Source: a virus
DNA length: 63,948 nt
Virus record (IMG/VR): IMGVR_UViG_3300046787_000415
Coordinates: 1-63,948 of that record
Direction: 5' to 3' (one strand)
The translations under genes were made by a program, and so were the position numbers. The notes under the pieces are model-generated. The model was not told where the DNA came from, searched no databases, and worked only from the letters and a program-made list of their open reading frames with translations. Positions 51,685-60,831 of the stretch are shown one piece after another (the stretch's first letter is position 1; each line of letters opens with the position of its first letter).

Positions 51685-53886
51685 ATGGCAGTTAGAATTC
51701 AGTTCAGACGCGGCACCGCCGCTGAGTGGGCAAATGCTAATCCAGTACTAGCCGCTGGTGAACTAGGTTATGAGTCAGATACTGGCTCGTTCAAAATTGG
51801 TGACGCTACCAACAACTGGAACGCACTTTCATATGGTGCAATCAGTCAGTCATATGTAGACAATGCGCTTGCAGATGTAGTAGGTCTTGCCCCAGAGACT
51901 CTAGATACTCTAGCCGAGCTAGCTGCCTCTATTGGCGGCGACGCGAACTTCGGTAACACAGTTACAACTGGGTTAGCAACACTAGACGCCCACATAGATG
52001 ACTCTACAAATGTACATGGGATTGCAGATACTGCAGCTCTAGAAACTCAGACTGGCGCTCAAAACAAGGCAAATGCTGCTCAGGCAAACGCTGCGTCATA
52101 TACAGACACAGCCGTTGCTAATTTAGTAGACTCGGCTCCAGGGACTCTAAATACCCTGAATGAACTTGCAGCAGCTCTTTCGGATGACCCTAATTTTGCA
52201 ACCACCATAACTACATCGCTCGGTGGAAAAATTAATTTTGTAGTGGATACTGCTGCTAATTTTGCAGCCGCAAACGCAATAACTACAGTAGATACTCTAT
52301 ACATTGAAAGCGATCATGCTGGCTTTGTGCGCGTTGGCGATGGGGTCACACACTACAACAACTTAGATTTTGTTGGCAAGTCATACGCTGACAATCTGAT
52401 AAACGATCATGAAAACTTGGATACTAACGTTCACGGTATCTCCAATACCGCGAACTTGGCATACCAGACTGACATCACTAGCGCCCTAAATGCTACCTCA
52501 GACGTAGCAAATACACTGAGCAGCCACGAAGATCTAACTTCTGGGGTTCATGGCATCGCTAGCGTTGCTGACCTAGTAGTTACTTCAGGCCTAAACTCAG
52601 CTATAGATGTCCACAACTCGGACACCACTAACGTTCACGGTATTGCAAATACTGCAGAGCTAGTTACCACAACTATTTTGGCAGCACACTCAGATGATAC
52701 GATCAACGTTCACGGTATCGCAGACACTAGCACCCTAGTTGTTGCCTCGGACCTAGATGCTTATGCTCAATTGGATAGCCCTAGCTTCACTGGTACCGTT
52801 GCACTACCATCATCTACCTCGGTAGGAGACGTATCAGCTGCAGAACTTAGCTATGTAAATGGTGTCACTGGTTCAATTCAGACTCAGTTGGATTCAAAGC
52901 TTGACTCATCCACTGCAGCCACTACCTATGCCCCGCTAGCCGCTCCAACCTTCACTGGCACTGTAGGCCTACCATCGACTACTTCAATAGGAGATGTATC
53001 TGATGTAGAGATTGGCTACTTGAATGGCGTAACCTCTGCAATTCAGACTCAGATTGACACTAAAGCACCAACTGCAAATGCAACCTTCACTGGCACTACC
53101 TCTGGTATCACAAAGGGAATGGTTGGCCTGGGCAGTGTCGACAATACCGCCGATGCAGACAAGCCAATCTCTGATTCCGCTCAAGCTGCACTAGATTTAA
53201 AGGCAAACCTTGCTGGGGCAATCTTTAGCGGTGATGTGACCGTTACTGGTGACTTCACGGTAACTGGTACCACTACTACCGTTAACACCTCTAATTTCAC
53301 AACTTCAGACCCTCTCATATACCTAGGCGAGGGCAACGTTGGCAACACTGCTGACCTTGGCTTTGTAGCAAACTTCGATGACGGTACCTATCAACACACT
53401 GGGCTAGTTCGCGACGCATCCGCTAATACTTGGAAGCTATTTAAAGGTGTAACAGATGAGCCAACTGCCACAGTGAACTTTGGTCAGGGGTCACTTGATA
53501 ACCTAGCTGCAAATAACATTTCTGTAGCTGGAGTCGCGTTCACCGATGGTACTCAAACAAAAGTTGGCGTACCTTCAATATCTAGTTTTATATACAAGAC
53601 CTCTGGGTACACTCTAGACTCACTGTCCTTGCGGGACGGCATTATCGAAGTGGCAAATACCTTGCCATCGACTATTACAATCCCTCTGGACTCTGCTGTA
53701 GATTATCCGATCGGTACTAGCATTGACATTCTTCAGACATCAACTGGTCAAGTGACTATCGCTGGTTCTGGTGGAGTTACTATCAATTCAACTCCTGGAC
53801 TGAAACTAAGGACTCAGTGGTCATCTGCTACACTATTAAAGAGAGCTGCTAACACCTGGATCGTCTACGGCGACCTGACTGCTTAG
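51685..53886 (+). CDS. Long tail fibre protein with NVHGI repeats
   Basis: 733 aa. N-terminal attachment domain as in 48590. The shaft holds several NVHGIADTA-type repeats (about 105-355), then two TFTGTVGLPS-type repeats, a SDPLIYLGEGN domain and a C-terminal beta domain (about 630-733). Typical of large phage fibres; likely trimeric. Confidence 0.8.
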   Translation: MAVRIQFRRGTAAEWANANPVLAAGELGYESDTGSFKIGDATNNWNALSYGAISQSYVDNALADVVGLAPETLDTLAELAASIGGDANFGNTVTTGLATLDAHIDDSTNVHGIADTAALETQTGAQNKANAAQANAASYTDTAVANLVDSAPGTLNTLNELAAALSDDPNFATTITTSLGGKINFVVDTAANFAAANAITTVDTLYIESDHAGFVRVGDGVTHYNNLDFVGKSYADNLINDHENLDTNVHGISNTANLAYQTDITSALNATSDVANTLSSHEDLTSGVHGIASVADLVVTSGLNSAIDVHNSDTTNVHGIANTAELVTTTILAAHSDDTINVHGIADTSTLVVASDLDAYAQLDSPSFTGTVALPSSTSVGDVSAAELSYVNGVTGSIQTQLDSKLDSSTAATTYAPLAAPTFTGTVGLPSTTSIGDVSDVEIGYLNGVTSAIQTQIDTKAPTANATFTGTTSGITKGMVGLGSVDNTADADKPISDSAQAALDLKANLAGAIFSGDVTVTGDFTVTGTTTTVNTSNFTTSDPLIYLGEGNVGNTADLGFVANFDDGTYQHTGLVRDASANTWKLFKGVTDEPTATVNFGQGSLDNLAANNISVAGVAFTDGTQTKVGVPSISSFIYKTSGYTLDSLSLRDGIIEVANTLPSTITIPLDSAVDYPIGTSIDILQTSTGQVTIAGSGGVTINSTPGLKLRTQWSSATLLKRAANTWIVYGDLTA

Positions 53887-53904
53887 TACTTAGGGAGATA
53901 AAAA

Positions 53905-54798
53905 ATGGCAAAGAAAGAGGCTGGCGGCCGTTCCGCTGCTCAAAATGACTTCCTGGAGCCCTTGGCACCAGAGAATGTGACCGCGACTGATGTAGGCACT
54001 AACCGTGCCTACGATAATGGCGCACTTACAATTACCTGGACGATTAATGCTTTATCTCCAGCGCCTACAGACTATCTAGTAGTCAATAGCGCTGGTACAA
54101 CCATCGGCAGCGGAACTCTTCCTACACCATCTAACGGTACATACACAGCTACAGTTACAGGACTAGCTAGCAACTCTTCAGTCACAGCTATTGTCAAGCT
54201 ATCTAATGCCGCTGGAACTTCTCAGGGGACTGCGGCACCTGCTAGAACCGTGACTACTGTACCAGCTAAGCCCGCTGCACCAACAGCATCTTCAACAGTG
54301 CCAGACCAAGACTCTGTCTCTTGGACAGCACCAGCCGACGGTGGAAAAGCTATTTCCAGCTACACCTGGGCATCTACAGATGCTAAGGGAAATACAGTCG
54401 CTTCAACTATCACTTCAATAGTTGTTCCACAGGAAATGAATACAGCGCAGCAGTACAGTGTTATTGCGACTAACGCTAACGGTAATTCTGCTGCATCAGA
54501 TCTGTCAGGTAACGTAACAACACTACCTCCGTTCTTCCCACCATTCTTCCCACCTTTCTTCCCACCTTTCTTCCCATTCTTCCCACCTTTCTTCCCACCA
54601 TTCTTCCCGTTCTTCCCACCTTTCTTCCCACCATTCTTCCCGTTCTTCCCACCTTTCTTCCCTCCTTTCTTCCCTCCATTCTTCCCACCATTCTTCCCGT
54701 TCTTCCCACCTTTCTTCCCTCCTTTCTTCCCGCCATACTTCGCTTACTCGATTCCATGGGAATCATGGGAAGAGCTAAAGGAAGACGACGATAAGTAG
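53905..54798 (+). CDS. FN3 protein with Phe-Phe-Pro-Pro repeat tail
   Basis: 297 aa. Two fibronectin type III-like modules (about 20-115 and 117-207), then about 70 residues made only of Phe and Pro in FFPP/FFP units (about 208-278), closing with an acidic tail (ELKEDDDK). It immediately precedes the terminator and the oxygenase operon. A polyproline-like aromatic rod could insert in a membrane or wall. It is the most proline-dense candidate substrate in the window. Confidence 0.75.
   Translation: MAKKEAGGRSAAQNDFLEPLAPENVTATDVGTNRAYDNGALTITWTINALSPAPTDYLVVNSAGTTIGSGTLPTPSNGTYTATVTGLASNSSVTAIVKLSNAAGTSQGTAAPARTVTTVPAKPAAPTASSTVPDQDSVSWTAPADGGKAISSYTWASTDAKGNTVASTITSIVVPQEMNTAQQYSVIATNANGNSAASDLSGNVTTLPPFFPPFFPPFFPPFFPFFPPFFPPFFPFFPPFFPPFFPFFPPFFPPFFPPFFPPFFPFFPPFFPPFFPPYFAYSIPWESWEELKEDDDK
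54526..54735 (+). repeat. Tandem FFPP/FFP codon repeat
   Basis: Short-period repeat of TTC TTC CCA CC(A/T) units interrupted by TTC TTC CC(A/G) TTC TTC. Codon choice varies at third positions, so the protein repeat is probably selected rather than a recent slippage product. Confidence 0.85.
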
Positions 54799-54813
54799 TC
54801 TCCAAAAAGAGAT

Positions 54814-54848
54814 AGCGGCTAGAGAAATCTAGCCGCTTTTCTTTTTAT
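54814..54848 (+). terminator. Rho-independent terminator
   Basis: 10-bp stem AGCGGCTAGA/TCTAGCCGCT, GAAA loop, then TTTTCTTTTT. Separates the fibre operon from the oxygenase operon. Confidence 0.92.
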
Positions 54849-54867
54849 CTGTAGTAGGATATCTACT

Positions 54868-55599
54868 ATGAATATTTGGTTCACTAAAGATAGATCAGAG
54901 ACTGCATCCTCTAGAATGGCAGACCGCCAACTAGGCCATATGTCAGTACTCAATCCAGCACTAGGTATAAACGTCTATCGAAACGCTATATCAGCATCCG
55001 ACTGCGACAGATACATCTCTCAGTTGGAGGCCAATTTAGACGGCAGCACCCAGTTTCAGTGGAGCAATGCCAAAGTCTCCAACTCTGCTGAGGTCGATGA
55101 TTACGCTAGAAAAGCTCAGGACTTCAAGGTTTCAAGCAACAACTTAGGGCCTAGAACTTCAGAGAACTCTACCCTCTACGATCTCCACGAAGAGATTTTT
55201 CAGAAGCTACGCATGTGCGTCGATGACTACGGAGCCTACTGGGGCGTAGGCATACGAGCTTACGAAGCATTTAATTTTGTAAAGTATGAAGGTGCTGGCA
55301 CTCAGTTTAGGATTCACGCCGATCACGGGCCAACATACGTCGCAACAATATCTGCCGTTATATATTTAAATGATAACTACGAAGGCGGGGAGCTCTGGTT
55401 CCCACGATTCGGTGTAGACTTAAAGCCGAAACAGGGCGATATTGCAATTTTCCCTTCTACATTCATTTACGAGCATGCCTCGAAAGAAATGATAGACGGG
55501 ACCAAGTATGCCGTAGTTGTTATGACTGACTATCACGATAGAGATGGCGTCAATCAAAGAGTTTCCCAAGTTGTCGAAGACTATAAACTAAAGTACTAA
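54868..55599 (+). CDS. 2OG-Fe(II) oxygenase, fibre-cluster member 1
   Basis: 243 aa. H150-x-D152 (IHADHG), H203 (YEHAS), K213; core strands YLNDNYEGGELWFPRFGVDLKPKQGD. First gene after the terminator, with its own TAGGAT box 7 nt before the ATG and no Shine-Dalgarno sequence. Prolyl-4-hydroxylase-like fold; probable protein substrate. Confidence 0.87.
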   Translation: MNIWFTKDRSETASSRMADRQLGHMSVLNPALGINVYRNAISASDCDRYISQLEANLDGSTQFQWSNAKVSNSAEVDDYARKAQDFKVSSNNLGPRTSENSTLYDLHEEIFQKLRMCVDDYGAYWGVGIRAYEAFNFVKYEGAGTQFRIHADHGPTYVATISAVIYLNDNYEGGELWFPRFGVDLKPKQGDIAIFPSTFIYEHASKEMIDGTKYAVVVMTDYHDRDGVNQRVSQVVEDYKLKY

Positions 55600-55607
55600 G
55601 GATAAAA

Positions 55608-56390
55608 ATGGCACAGGACCTAACTCCAGAAGAGCTAGTAGAGAAGCAAAAAGCAGACGCCGCTATTGATCTAAAGGGCAAGCAAGAGCAGCAAAATCTT
55701 CAAAATAGATTAGCTAAGTGGTACACCTTAGATGAGCAAACATGGTCATCCTCTCAGGAAGTAATCCCTGGTAGCGGTATCTGGGTCTATAGGGACGTTC
55801 TCCCTAAAGAGATGAATATCATTAAGCGACTAGAGTCTGTTGTAGACGATCCATCCAATAACTATGACTGGCGTGAAGCTATGGTTGGGTATCAAATGAA
55901 GATGCCAGAGTATCGCGACTGCGTAGATTTTAAATACAAGAAGACCGACATAGAGCATGACAGTTCTGAAGCTGGAGAAATCCTAAAGAAGCTAGCAGAT
56001 GACGTGACATATAGAGAACTCCAGGTAGTTAAGGACTATACCCGCCACTACAACATCGGCGAGCTTCGCTACTGGGAAGCGACTAACTACGTTCGTTACG
56101 GCGAAGGCCAGCACTTCCAGGAGCACCACGATCACGGCTACTCATACAACTGCGTAGTCTCTCTAGTAGCATTTCCAAACGACGAGTATGAGGGGGGCGA
56201 GCTGTTCTTTAGACTGCAGAACGCGCAAATAAAGGCTCGCGCTGGTGATGTATATATCTTTCCATCGAACTTCATGTATCCTCACCGCGCTATGCCAGTG
56301 AAGTCAGGTGTCAAATACTCAATGGTTACGATGCTAGATTTCTCTGAAAAATATCACCGCCCAGAATTCTATGAAGATACAGACGCATAG
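55608..56390 (+). CDS. 2OG-Fe(II) oxygenase, fibre-cluster member 2
   Basis: 260 aa. H173-x-D175 (EHHDHG), H226 (YPHRA), K236; PNDEYEGGELFFRL core. A charged helical N-terminal extension (about 1-45) is specific to this copy. AAGGA before the ATG; stop overlaps the next GTG (TAGTG). Confidence 0.87.
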   Translation: MAQDLTPEELVEKQKADAAIDLKGKQEQQNLQNRLAKWYTLDEQTWSSSQEVIPGSGIWVYRDVLPKEMNIIKRLESVVDDPSNNYDWREAMVGYQMKMPEYRDCVDFKYKKTDIEHDSSEAGEILKKLADDVTYRELQVVKDYTRHYNIGELRYWEATNYVRYGEGQHFQEHHDHGYSYNCVVSLVAFPNDEYEGGELFFRLQNAQIKARAGDVYIFPSNFMYPHRAMPVKSGVKYSMVTMLDFSEKYHRPEFYEDTDA

Positions 56391-57157
56391 TGAGTGTTAT
56401 CAAAGTCCAAAAGCTTTTCCCCGAGGGTAAAACAGCTAACATAGAGCAGCTCCAAGCTCGTCGAGATTGGATGGATAGTACCGACGATAAGCACGCCTAC
56501 ATGTGCTTCCCGATCAATCTGACTAATAGACTTGGATGGGGGATATCGTTTCCCGAGGATCTTAGGTTCATCTGGGACGGCATAACTGACACCACTCCAG
56601 ACCATGTGACGATTTTAGAGGGTCATCAGTTTCTAAATACTGGTAGAGGAAACGCCACTATTAGTTTTACTACTGGATTGAAACTTATAACCGACTCTGA
56701 TACTACGATGTTGACCATGCCAGTCCCTAATCAATTTATTAGAGGGACCCAGTGCTATACGACTCTAATGAGTACCTCGTTCTATATGCACATGTTGCCT
56801 ATAGCCTGGCGACTCACTGAGCCTAATGTAGAAATATATATCCCTGCGGGGACACCAATTGCCGCAGTATTGCCAATATCATTGAACGCCCTGCAGCAGG
56901 ACTACAGCCTAGAAATTTTAGATGGCCTTCCGACCCAGGAGTACTGGCAGGAAGTTCGCAAGTATGGCGACATCCAAGAAATCAAGAATGGTGTAGGCGA
57001 TTGGTCAAAAATGTACCGAGATGCTGTCGACTATAGAGGAGAAACAGTGGGAGCCCACGAAACAAAATCAATCAAGCTTAAGACAGTAACGTGCCCATTC
57101 ACTGGCCAGACCTATGAAGTAGAGGAGGGGGAGTCGGATGGACACTCAGAAAGCTAA
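56390..57157 (+). CDS. Conserved phage protein, DUF6065-like, copy 1
   Basis: 255 aa. No metal triad. Shares with the next gene a central core ending in IPAGTPIAAVLPI (IPAGTPYAQILPF there), so the two are paralogues. The name DUF6065 is from memory and unverified. Possibly a cupin-like or jelly-roll protein acting with the oxygenases. GTG start coupled by TAGTG. Confidence 0.5.
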   Translation: MSVIKVQKLFPEGKTANIEQLQARRDWMDSTDDKHAYMCFPINLTNRLGWGISFPEDLRFIWDGITDTTPDHVTILEGHQFLNTGRGNATISFTTGLKLITDSDTTMLTMPVPNQFIRGTQCYTTLMSTSFYMHMLPIAWRLTEPNVEIYIPAGTPIAAVLPISLNALQQDYSLEILDGLPTQEYWQEVRKYGDIQEIKNGVGDWSKMYRDAVDYRGETVGAHETKSIKLKTVTCPFTGQTYEVEEGESDGHSES

Positions 57158-57878
57158 ATTCATACTAAATAGACCGTGGCTCAATAACGAGAGCCCGTCT
57201 AAGCCAGGACCTGCAATAAAGACTATTCCAGATTGGTATAGAAACGCAGATCGTTTTGCTGTCAACCCAATGACGGGGAAGCCCTGGGAGATGCCAAACG
57301 GTGGAGGTAAGATTCCCACATGGAAGGCGTGTCCAGCCGTATACGACATCATGGGCAGCGGGTATATGTATAAGACTCCCTGCGATATAGAGTTCTACGA
57401 GGATTCTATGGGGCAAATCCAAGTTAAAGTTTTGGACGAGAAGAATAAAGATTTTATCCAAGAACGTATGCCGATGCCGCAATTCCATAACCCATATGGA
57501 TACCACGAGAAGCATTTTGCTTGGTGGGCTGACTGGGCCGTAGAGCTGCCTGAAGGCTACAGCGCTCTATATACCCAGCCTTTCAACCGTTTCGAGTTAC
57601 CATTCCTGACGACCAGCGGGATTATCGACAATGACAAGGTGCATTTACCTGGCACTATGCCATTCTTCATTGCTAAAGGATTCAAGGGGACTATCCCAGC
57701 TGGCACACCCTACGCCCAGATACTTCCGTTCAAGCGCGAGAACTGGGAGTCGGAGACGATTACTAAGTTCGGGCCTATGGAGATGATGGCAAAAAATCAG
57801 GAAAATAGTGTTAAATATCGAGTTCCAGATGGCGGCGTATATCAACGCGAGGTCTGGGAACGACGTAAGTACGAGTAG
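57138..57878 (+). CDS. Conserved phage protein, DUF6065-like, copy 2
   Basis: 246 aa. Contains IPDWYRNADRF near the N-terminus, a Trp-rich centre (HFAWWADWAVELP) and the shared PAGTPYAQILPF core. Overlaps copy 1 by 20 nt with GGAGGGGGAG as ribosome-binding site. Unknown function; co-expressed with the oxygenases. Confidence 0.52.
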   Translation: MDTQKAKFILNRPWLNNESPSKPGPAIKTIPDWYRNADRFAVNPMTGKPWEMPNGGGKIPTWKACPAVYDIMGSGYMYKTPCDIEFYEDSMGQIQVKVLDEKNKDFIQERMPMPQFHNPYGYHEKHFAWWADWAVELPEGYSALYTQPFNRFELPFLTTSGIIDNDKVHLPGTMPFFIAKGFKGTIPAGTPYAQILPFKRENWESETITKFGPMEMMAKNQENSVKYRVPDGGVYQREVWERRKYE

Positions 57879-57892
57879 GGTAGGATAGCTAT

Positions 57893-58570
57893 ATGGCAAT
57901 GACAGCGCATGTTACTAACGGTAGCGATAGACCTTATGAATCAACCACGCCTTCTGGATTTTTCGGTGACTCTAAAGACAACATTGTTGCACTCGAAAAC
58001 TTTATGACCGAGGATGAGCTCAGAATTTTAACGGAGTTCGCCAAGACTAACCAGACCTGGGATAAAACCGAGACTCACTACAACGAGGACGGAACTGTCA
58101 TTTATGACTCTGGCTACTGGGACCATAGAGTTGCTACTGCCCCTACGCTAAACAGCGTGGATCCTTCGATCTCGGAACTTATTGTGGGCATGCAGCTTCG
58201 ACTAAAGGAGAAGGTAGACGAGTTCTTTAGCGTGGATGCGCATGCGACTAGCCCTGCAATCGTTAGGTGGCTTCCTGGCCAGCGCCAACAGCCTCATGCC
58301 GATAAAGAGCTTCACGAGGGCGAAAACCGCGGCAAGCCGAACGACTTCCCATACTACGACATCGCTGGTCTTTTCTACATCAACGATGACTACGAAGGTG
58401 GTGAACTATACTTCCCTAACCAGGGGATTCAGTTTAAACCTAAGGCTGGAGCGGCATACTTCTTTCCTGGTGACATGCACTACATCCATGGAGTGACGGA
58501 GATTAGGTCTGGAATTAGATATGTATGCCCATTCTTTTGGACTATAAAACGTCACTTAGATAAGGGTTAA
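57893..58570 (+). CDS. 2OG-Fe(II) oxygenase, fibre-cluster member 3
   Basis: 225 aa. H135-x-D137 (PHADKE), H199 (YIHGV), R209 (GIRYV); INDDYEGGELYFPNQGIQFKPKAGA core typical of prolyl 4-hydroxylase catalytic domains. TAGGAT box 6 nt before the ATG, so a second internal leaderless promoter. Confidence 0.9.
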   Translation: MAMTAHVTNGSDRPYESTTPSGFFGDSKDNIVALENFMTEDELRILTEFAKTNQTWDKTETHYNEDGTVIYDSGYWDHRVATAPTLNSVDPSISELIVGMQLRLKEKVDEFFSVDAHATSPAIVRWLPGQRQQPHADKELHEGENRGKPNDFPYYDIAGLFYINDDYEGGELYFPNQGIQFKPKAGAAYFFPGDMHYIHGVTEIRSGIRYVCPFFWTIKRHLDKG

Positions 58571-58572
58571 AT

Positions 58573-59349
58573 ATGGCGGAGTCTAGAGACCTGCTTAAGT
58601 ACGTTACTGTATATTCGGGACTATTAGATAATCCGAATGAGGTAGTAGATGCGGTGCTACATGCACCGCACGGCCCTGGGTATATTCTGACAGAGCCAGA
58701 AAAAAATGCTAGGCCAGGCACCCATAGAGTCTCTCTTCACGAAATATACGCAGATAATAGGCTCCCAGACAACGAGAACATAGTGGGGGGCGCAGCCTTT
58801 AGGCATCTCAACGCTAGGTATCCAGCTAATCTGATTCTCCCAGATGATACGGCCTATGACCCCGTAACTAAATCCCTCTTTGCCTTTGAGTCAGCTATAG
58901 GTGACTATATGTCCCGCTGGGATTTAAAGTTTACGATAGATCAGTATACCCCCATAGATTTTAGATACCATGAATCCCCGTTTTTAATCTATCCTCACTC
59001 GGACTATCAAGGATTCTCTAAGTTACATCCAGATTGGCCAATACCAGACGAACACATGCCGCCCCATGAGCCAGATAACTTTACTTTGGCCATAAATCTA
59101 TACCCCAATGATGACTACGAGGGTGGCGAGCTCTGCATAAGGCTATATAAAAAACTTGAAGATGGTAGTTACACTTTCAATGAAACCGAGGACGTCTACT
59201 ATAAACCAGTTGCAGGAGACATTGCAATTTTTCCTTGCGCATTCCCCTACGAGCATTGGGTAGCACTGGCTCCTAAAGACGGGGATAAGCGGTTTGTAGT
59301 TAATATTCATGCTATCCAAACTGAGCAGCCTACTTGGCAGTTTGAATAG
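58573..59349 (+). CDS. 2OG-Fe(II) oxygenase, fibre-cluster member 4
   Basis: 258 aa. H142-x-D144 (PHSDYQ), H228 (YEHWV), R240. Between HxD and the NDDYEGGEL core there is an insertion of about 25 residues, and a further insertion follows GGEL, so the active-site rim differs from member 3. Confidence 0.87.
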   Translation: MAESRDLLKYVTVYSGLLDNPNEVVDAVLHAPHGPGYILTEPEKNARPGTHRVSLHEIYADNRLPDNENIVGGAAFRHLNARYPANLILPDDTAYDPVTKSLFAFESAIGDYMSRWDLKFTIDQYTPIDFRYHESPFLIYPHSDYQGFSKLHPDWPIPDEHMPPHEPDNFTLAINLYPNDDYEGGELCIRLYKKLEDGSYTFNETEDVYYKPVAGDIAIFPCAFPYEHWVALAPKDGDKRFVVNIHAIQTEQPTWQFE

Positions 59350-59386
59350 TGTTATAGACTAGTTACTCTAGTAGGTTAGGAAAATT

Positions 59387-60172
59387 ATGTATCTCGAGCA
59401 GAAGCTACACGAGAATGTTTATCTATATTCGGACACATTAGACGATCCAGCGCGTCTACTTCGACTAATCGAAGAGCTAGACGAGGACGAAACTGTTCAG
59501 TCTGTGATCCCTGAGTGGGGTTTCTGGTTCTCTAATACGCAGGATGGGCACAGCTTCGGCAGTAAAAAAGACTTCAACCTAGAGGGCCTAGACGAGCTTA
59601 CCTCTGAACGCGCTGAAGATGTCCGCTGGGTTGTAGGACAAATTCGAGGTGCCATCGAGAACATCTCTCATGCTTTCTATAAAGATCATGAAGAAGATGG
59701 AGAGCCTAATGTATCCCCATTCGCTGGTATCATGAAGTATAGGCCAGGCTGCGCCATGGGTGCTCACTTTGACGCACAGGCTGGTGACCTAAGCATCAAA
59801 TGGTCGATTGTTGTATATGTAAACGATGACTATGATGGCGGAGAATTATCATTCATCATCAGACCATACGACTTACGTAACCCCAAAAATGGGCACCTAC
59901 GTCCAGCAGACGATGTTAATGACCCATCGAATTCTGAATTAGTAGACTTCACAATCAAGCCTAAAGCTGGCCAAGCATTAATCTTCCCATCTACTCATCC
60001 GTATAAACACCAGGTGCATCTAATGAAGAGTGGGGATAAGTATATGTTCCCTGGATTTATCTTTCAACCAGAATTTGATGCAAATGACCCAGAGTCTCGT
60101 AAGAAGTTTAACGCTGGTTCGGCGTACAACGACGTGAATGCTGGGCCAGCTAAGTATCTAGACGAGGACTAA
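59387..60172 (+). CDS. 2OG-Fe(II) oxygenase, fibre-cluster member 5
   Basis: 261 aa. H127-x-D129 (AHFDAQ), H208 (YKHQV), K218; VNDDYDGGELSFII core followed by a long insertion before the second His. TTAGGA precedes the ATG. Confidence 0.87.
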   Translation: MYLEQKLHENVYLYSDTLDDPARLLRLIEELDEDETVQSVIPEWGFWFSNTQDGHSFGSKKDFNLEGLDELTSERAEDVRWVVGQIRGAIENISHAFYKDHEEDGEPNVSPFAGIMKYRPGCAMGAHFDAQAGDLSIKWSIVVYVNDDYDGGELSFIIRPYDLRNPKNGHLRPADDVNDPSNSELVDFTIKPKAGQALIFPSTHPYKHQVHLMKSGDKYMFPGFIFQPEFDANDPESRKKFNAGSAYNDVNAGPAKYLDED

Positions 60173-60173
60173 C

Positions 60174-60821
60174 ATGTCTGCACCAATCGTCGAGGTTCTC
60201 CATAGGAACGTTTATTATTTTCCAGGAGCTATCCCAGAGATAGCGAACGTTATGACAACGCTAGAGGATCTTAATAGTCTCTCCGTGACCCCTTGGGAAA
60301 CTTGGTATGCCAACAATGACTCAAAAGAGAATCCATACGGAGATTTGAAGACACTTAGCTATCCAGATTTGATTAGAGAGTCTAACCCACTAATCAAAGA
60401 AAAATCAGAGTACGTTTTAAACTCGATTCTGGGGTCAATGGTAGATTGTACAGCAATCTACCTAAGATCCCAAGGGGCAGCCGAGTCAGAGTTGGACCAC
60501 CTACATAAAGAGATTTTTGGGACCCACACGTATGGAATTCGTAGATACGACGAGCATAAAGACATGGGGCCTCATCGGGATATGGTTGTTCCAGGTAGGG
60601 ATACAATAACTATCGCTGTGTATTTAGATGATGAGTATGAGGGTGGCGAGCTAGGAATCGTGCAGCCAGGACTAGATATAGCTATAAAAAACAAGGCTGG
60701 CAGTATTGTAGTATTCCCCTCGGGGTATCTACACGAGTCCAGACCATTAATTAGCGGTCGTAAGACAATAATTACTCACGTACATATGCCTATAAATAGT
60801 CTTATTAATATGGAAGTTTAA
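60174..60821 (+). CDS. 2OG-Fe(II) oxygenase, fibre-cluster member 6
   Basis: 215 aa. H134-x-D136 (PHRDMV), H187 (YLHES), R196/K197; LDDEYEGGELGIV core. Starts one base after the previous stop, so translation is coupled. Confidence 0.87.
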   Translation: MSAPIVEVLHRNVYYFPGAIPEIANVMTTLEDLNSLSVTPWETWYANNDSKENPYGDLKTLSYPDLIRESNPLIKEKSEYVLNSILGSMVDCTAIYLRSQGAAESELDHLHKEIFGTHTYGIRRYDEHKDMGPHRDMVVPGRDTITIAVYLDDEYEGGELGIVQPGLDIAIKNKAGSIVVFPSGYLHESRPLISGRKTIITHVHMPINSLINMEV

Positions 60822-60831
60822 CGAGGATTAG

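Noticed and set aside
54476-54805. Arg/Gly/Lys-rich frame opposite the FFPP repeat
   Set aside because: It is the antisense of a low-complexity repeat (GGNAAGAAN units) and has no ribosome-binding site or promoter.
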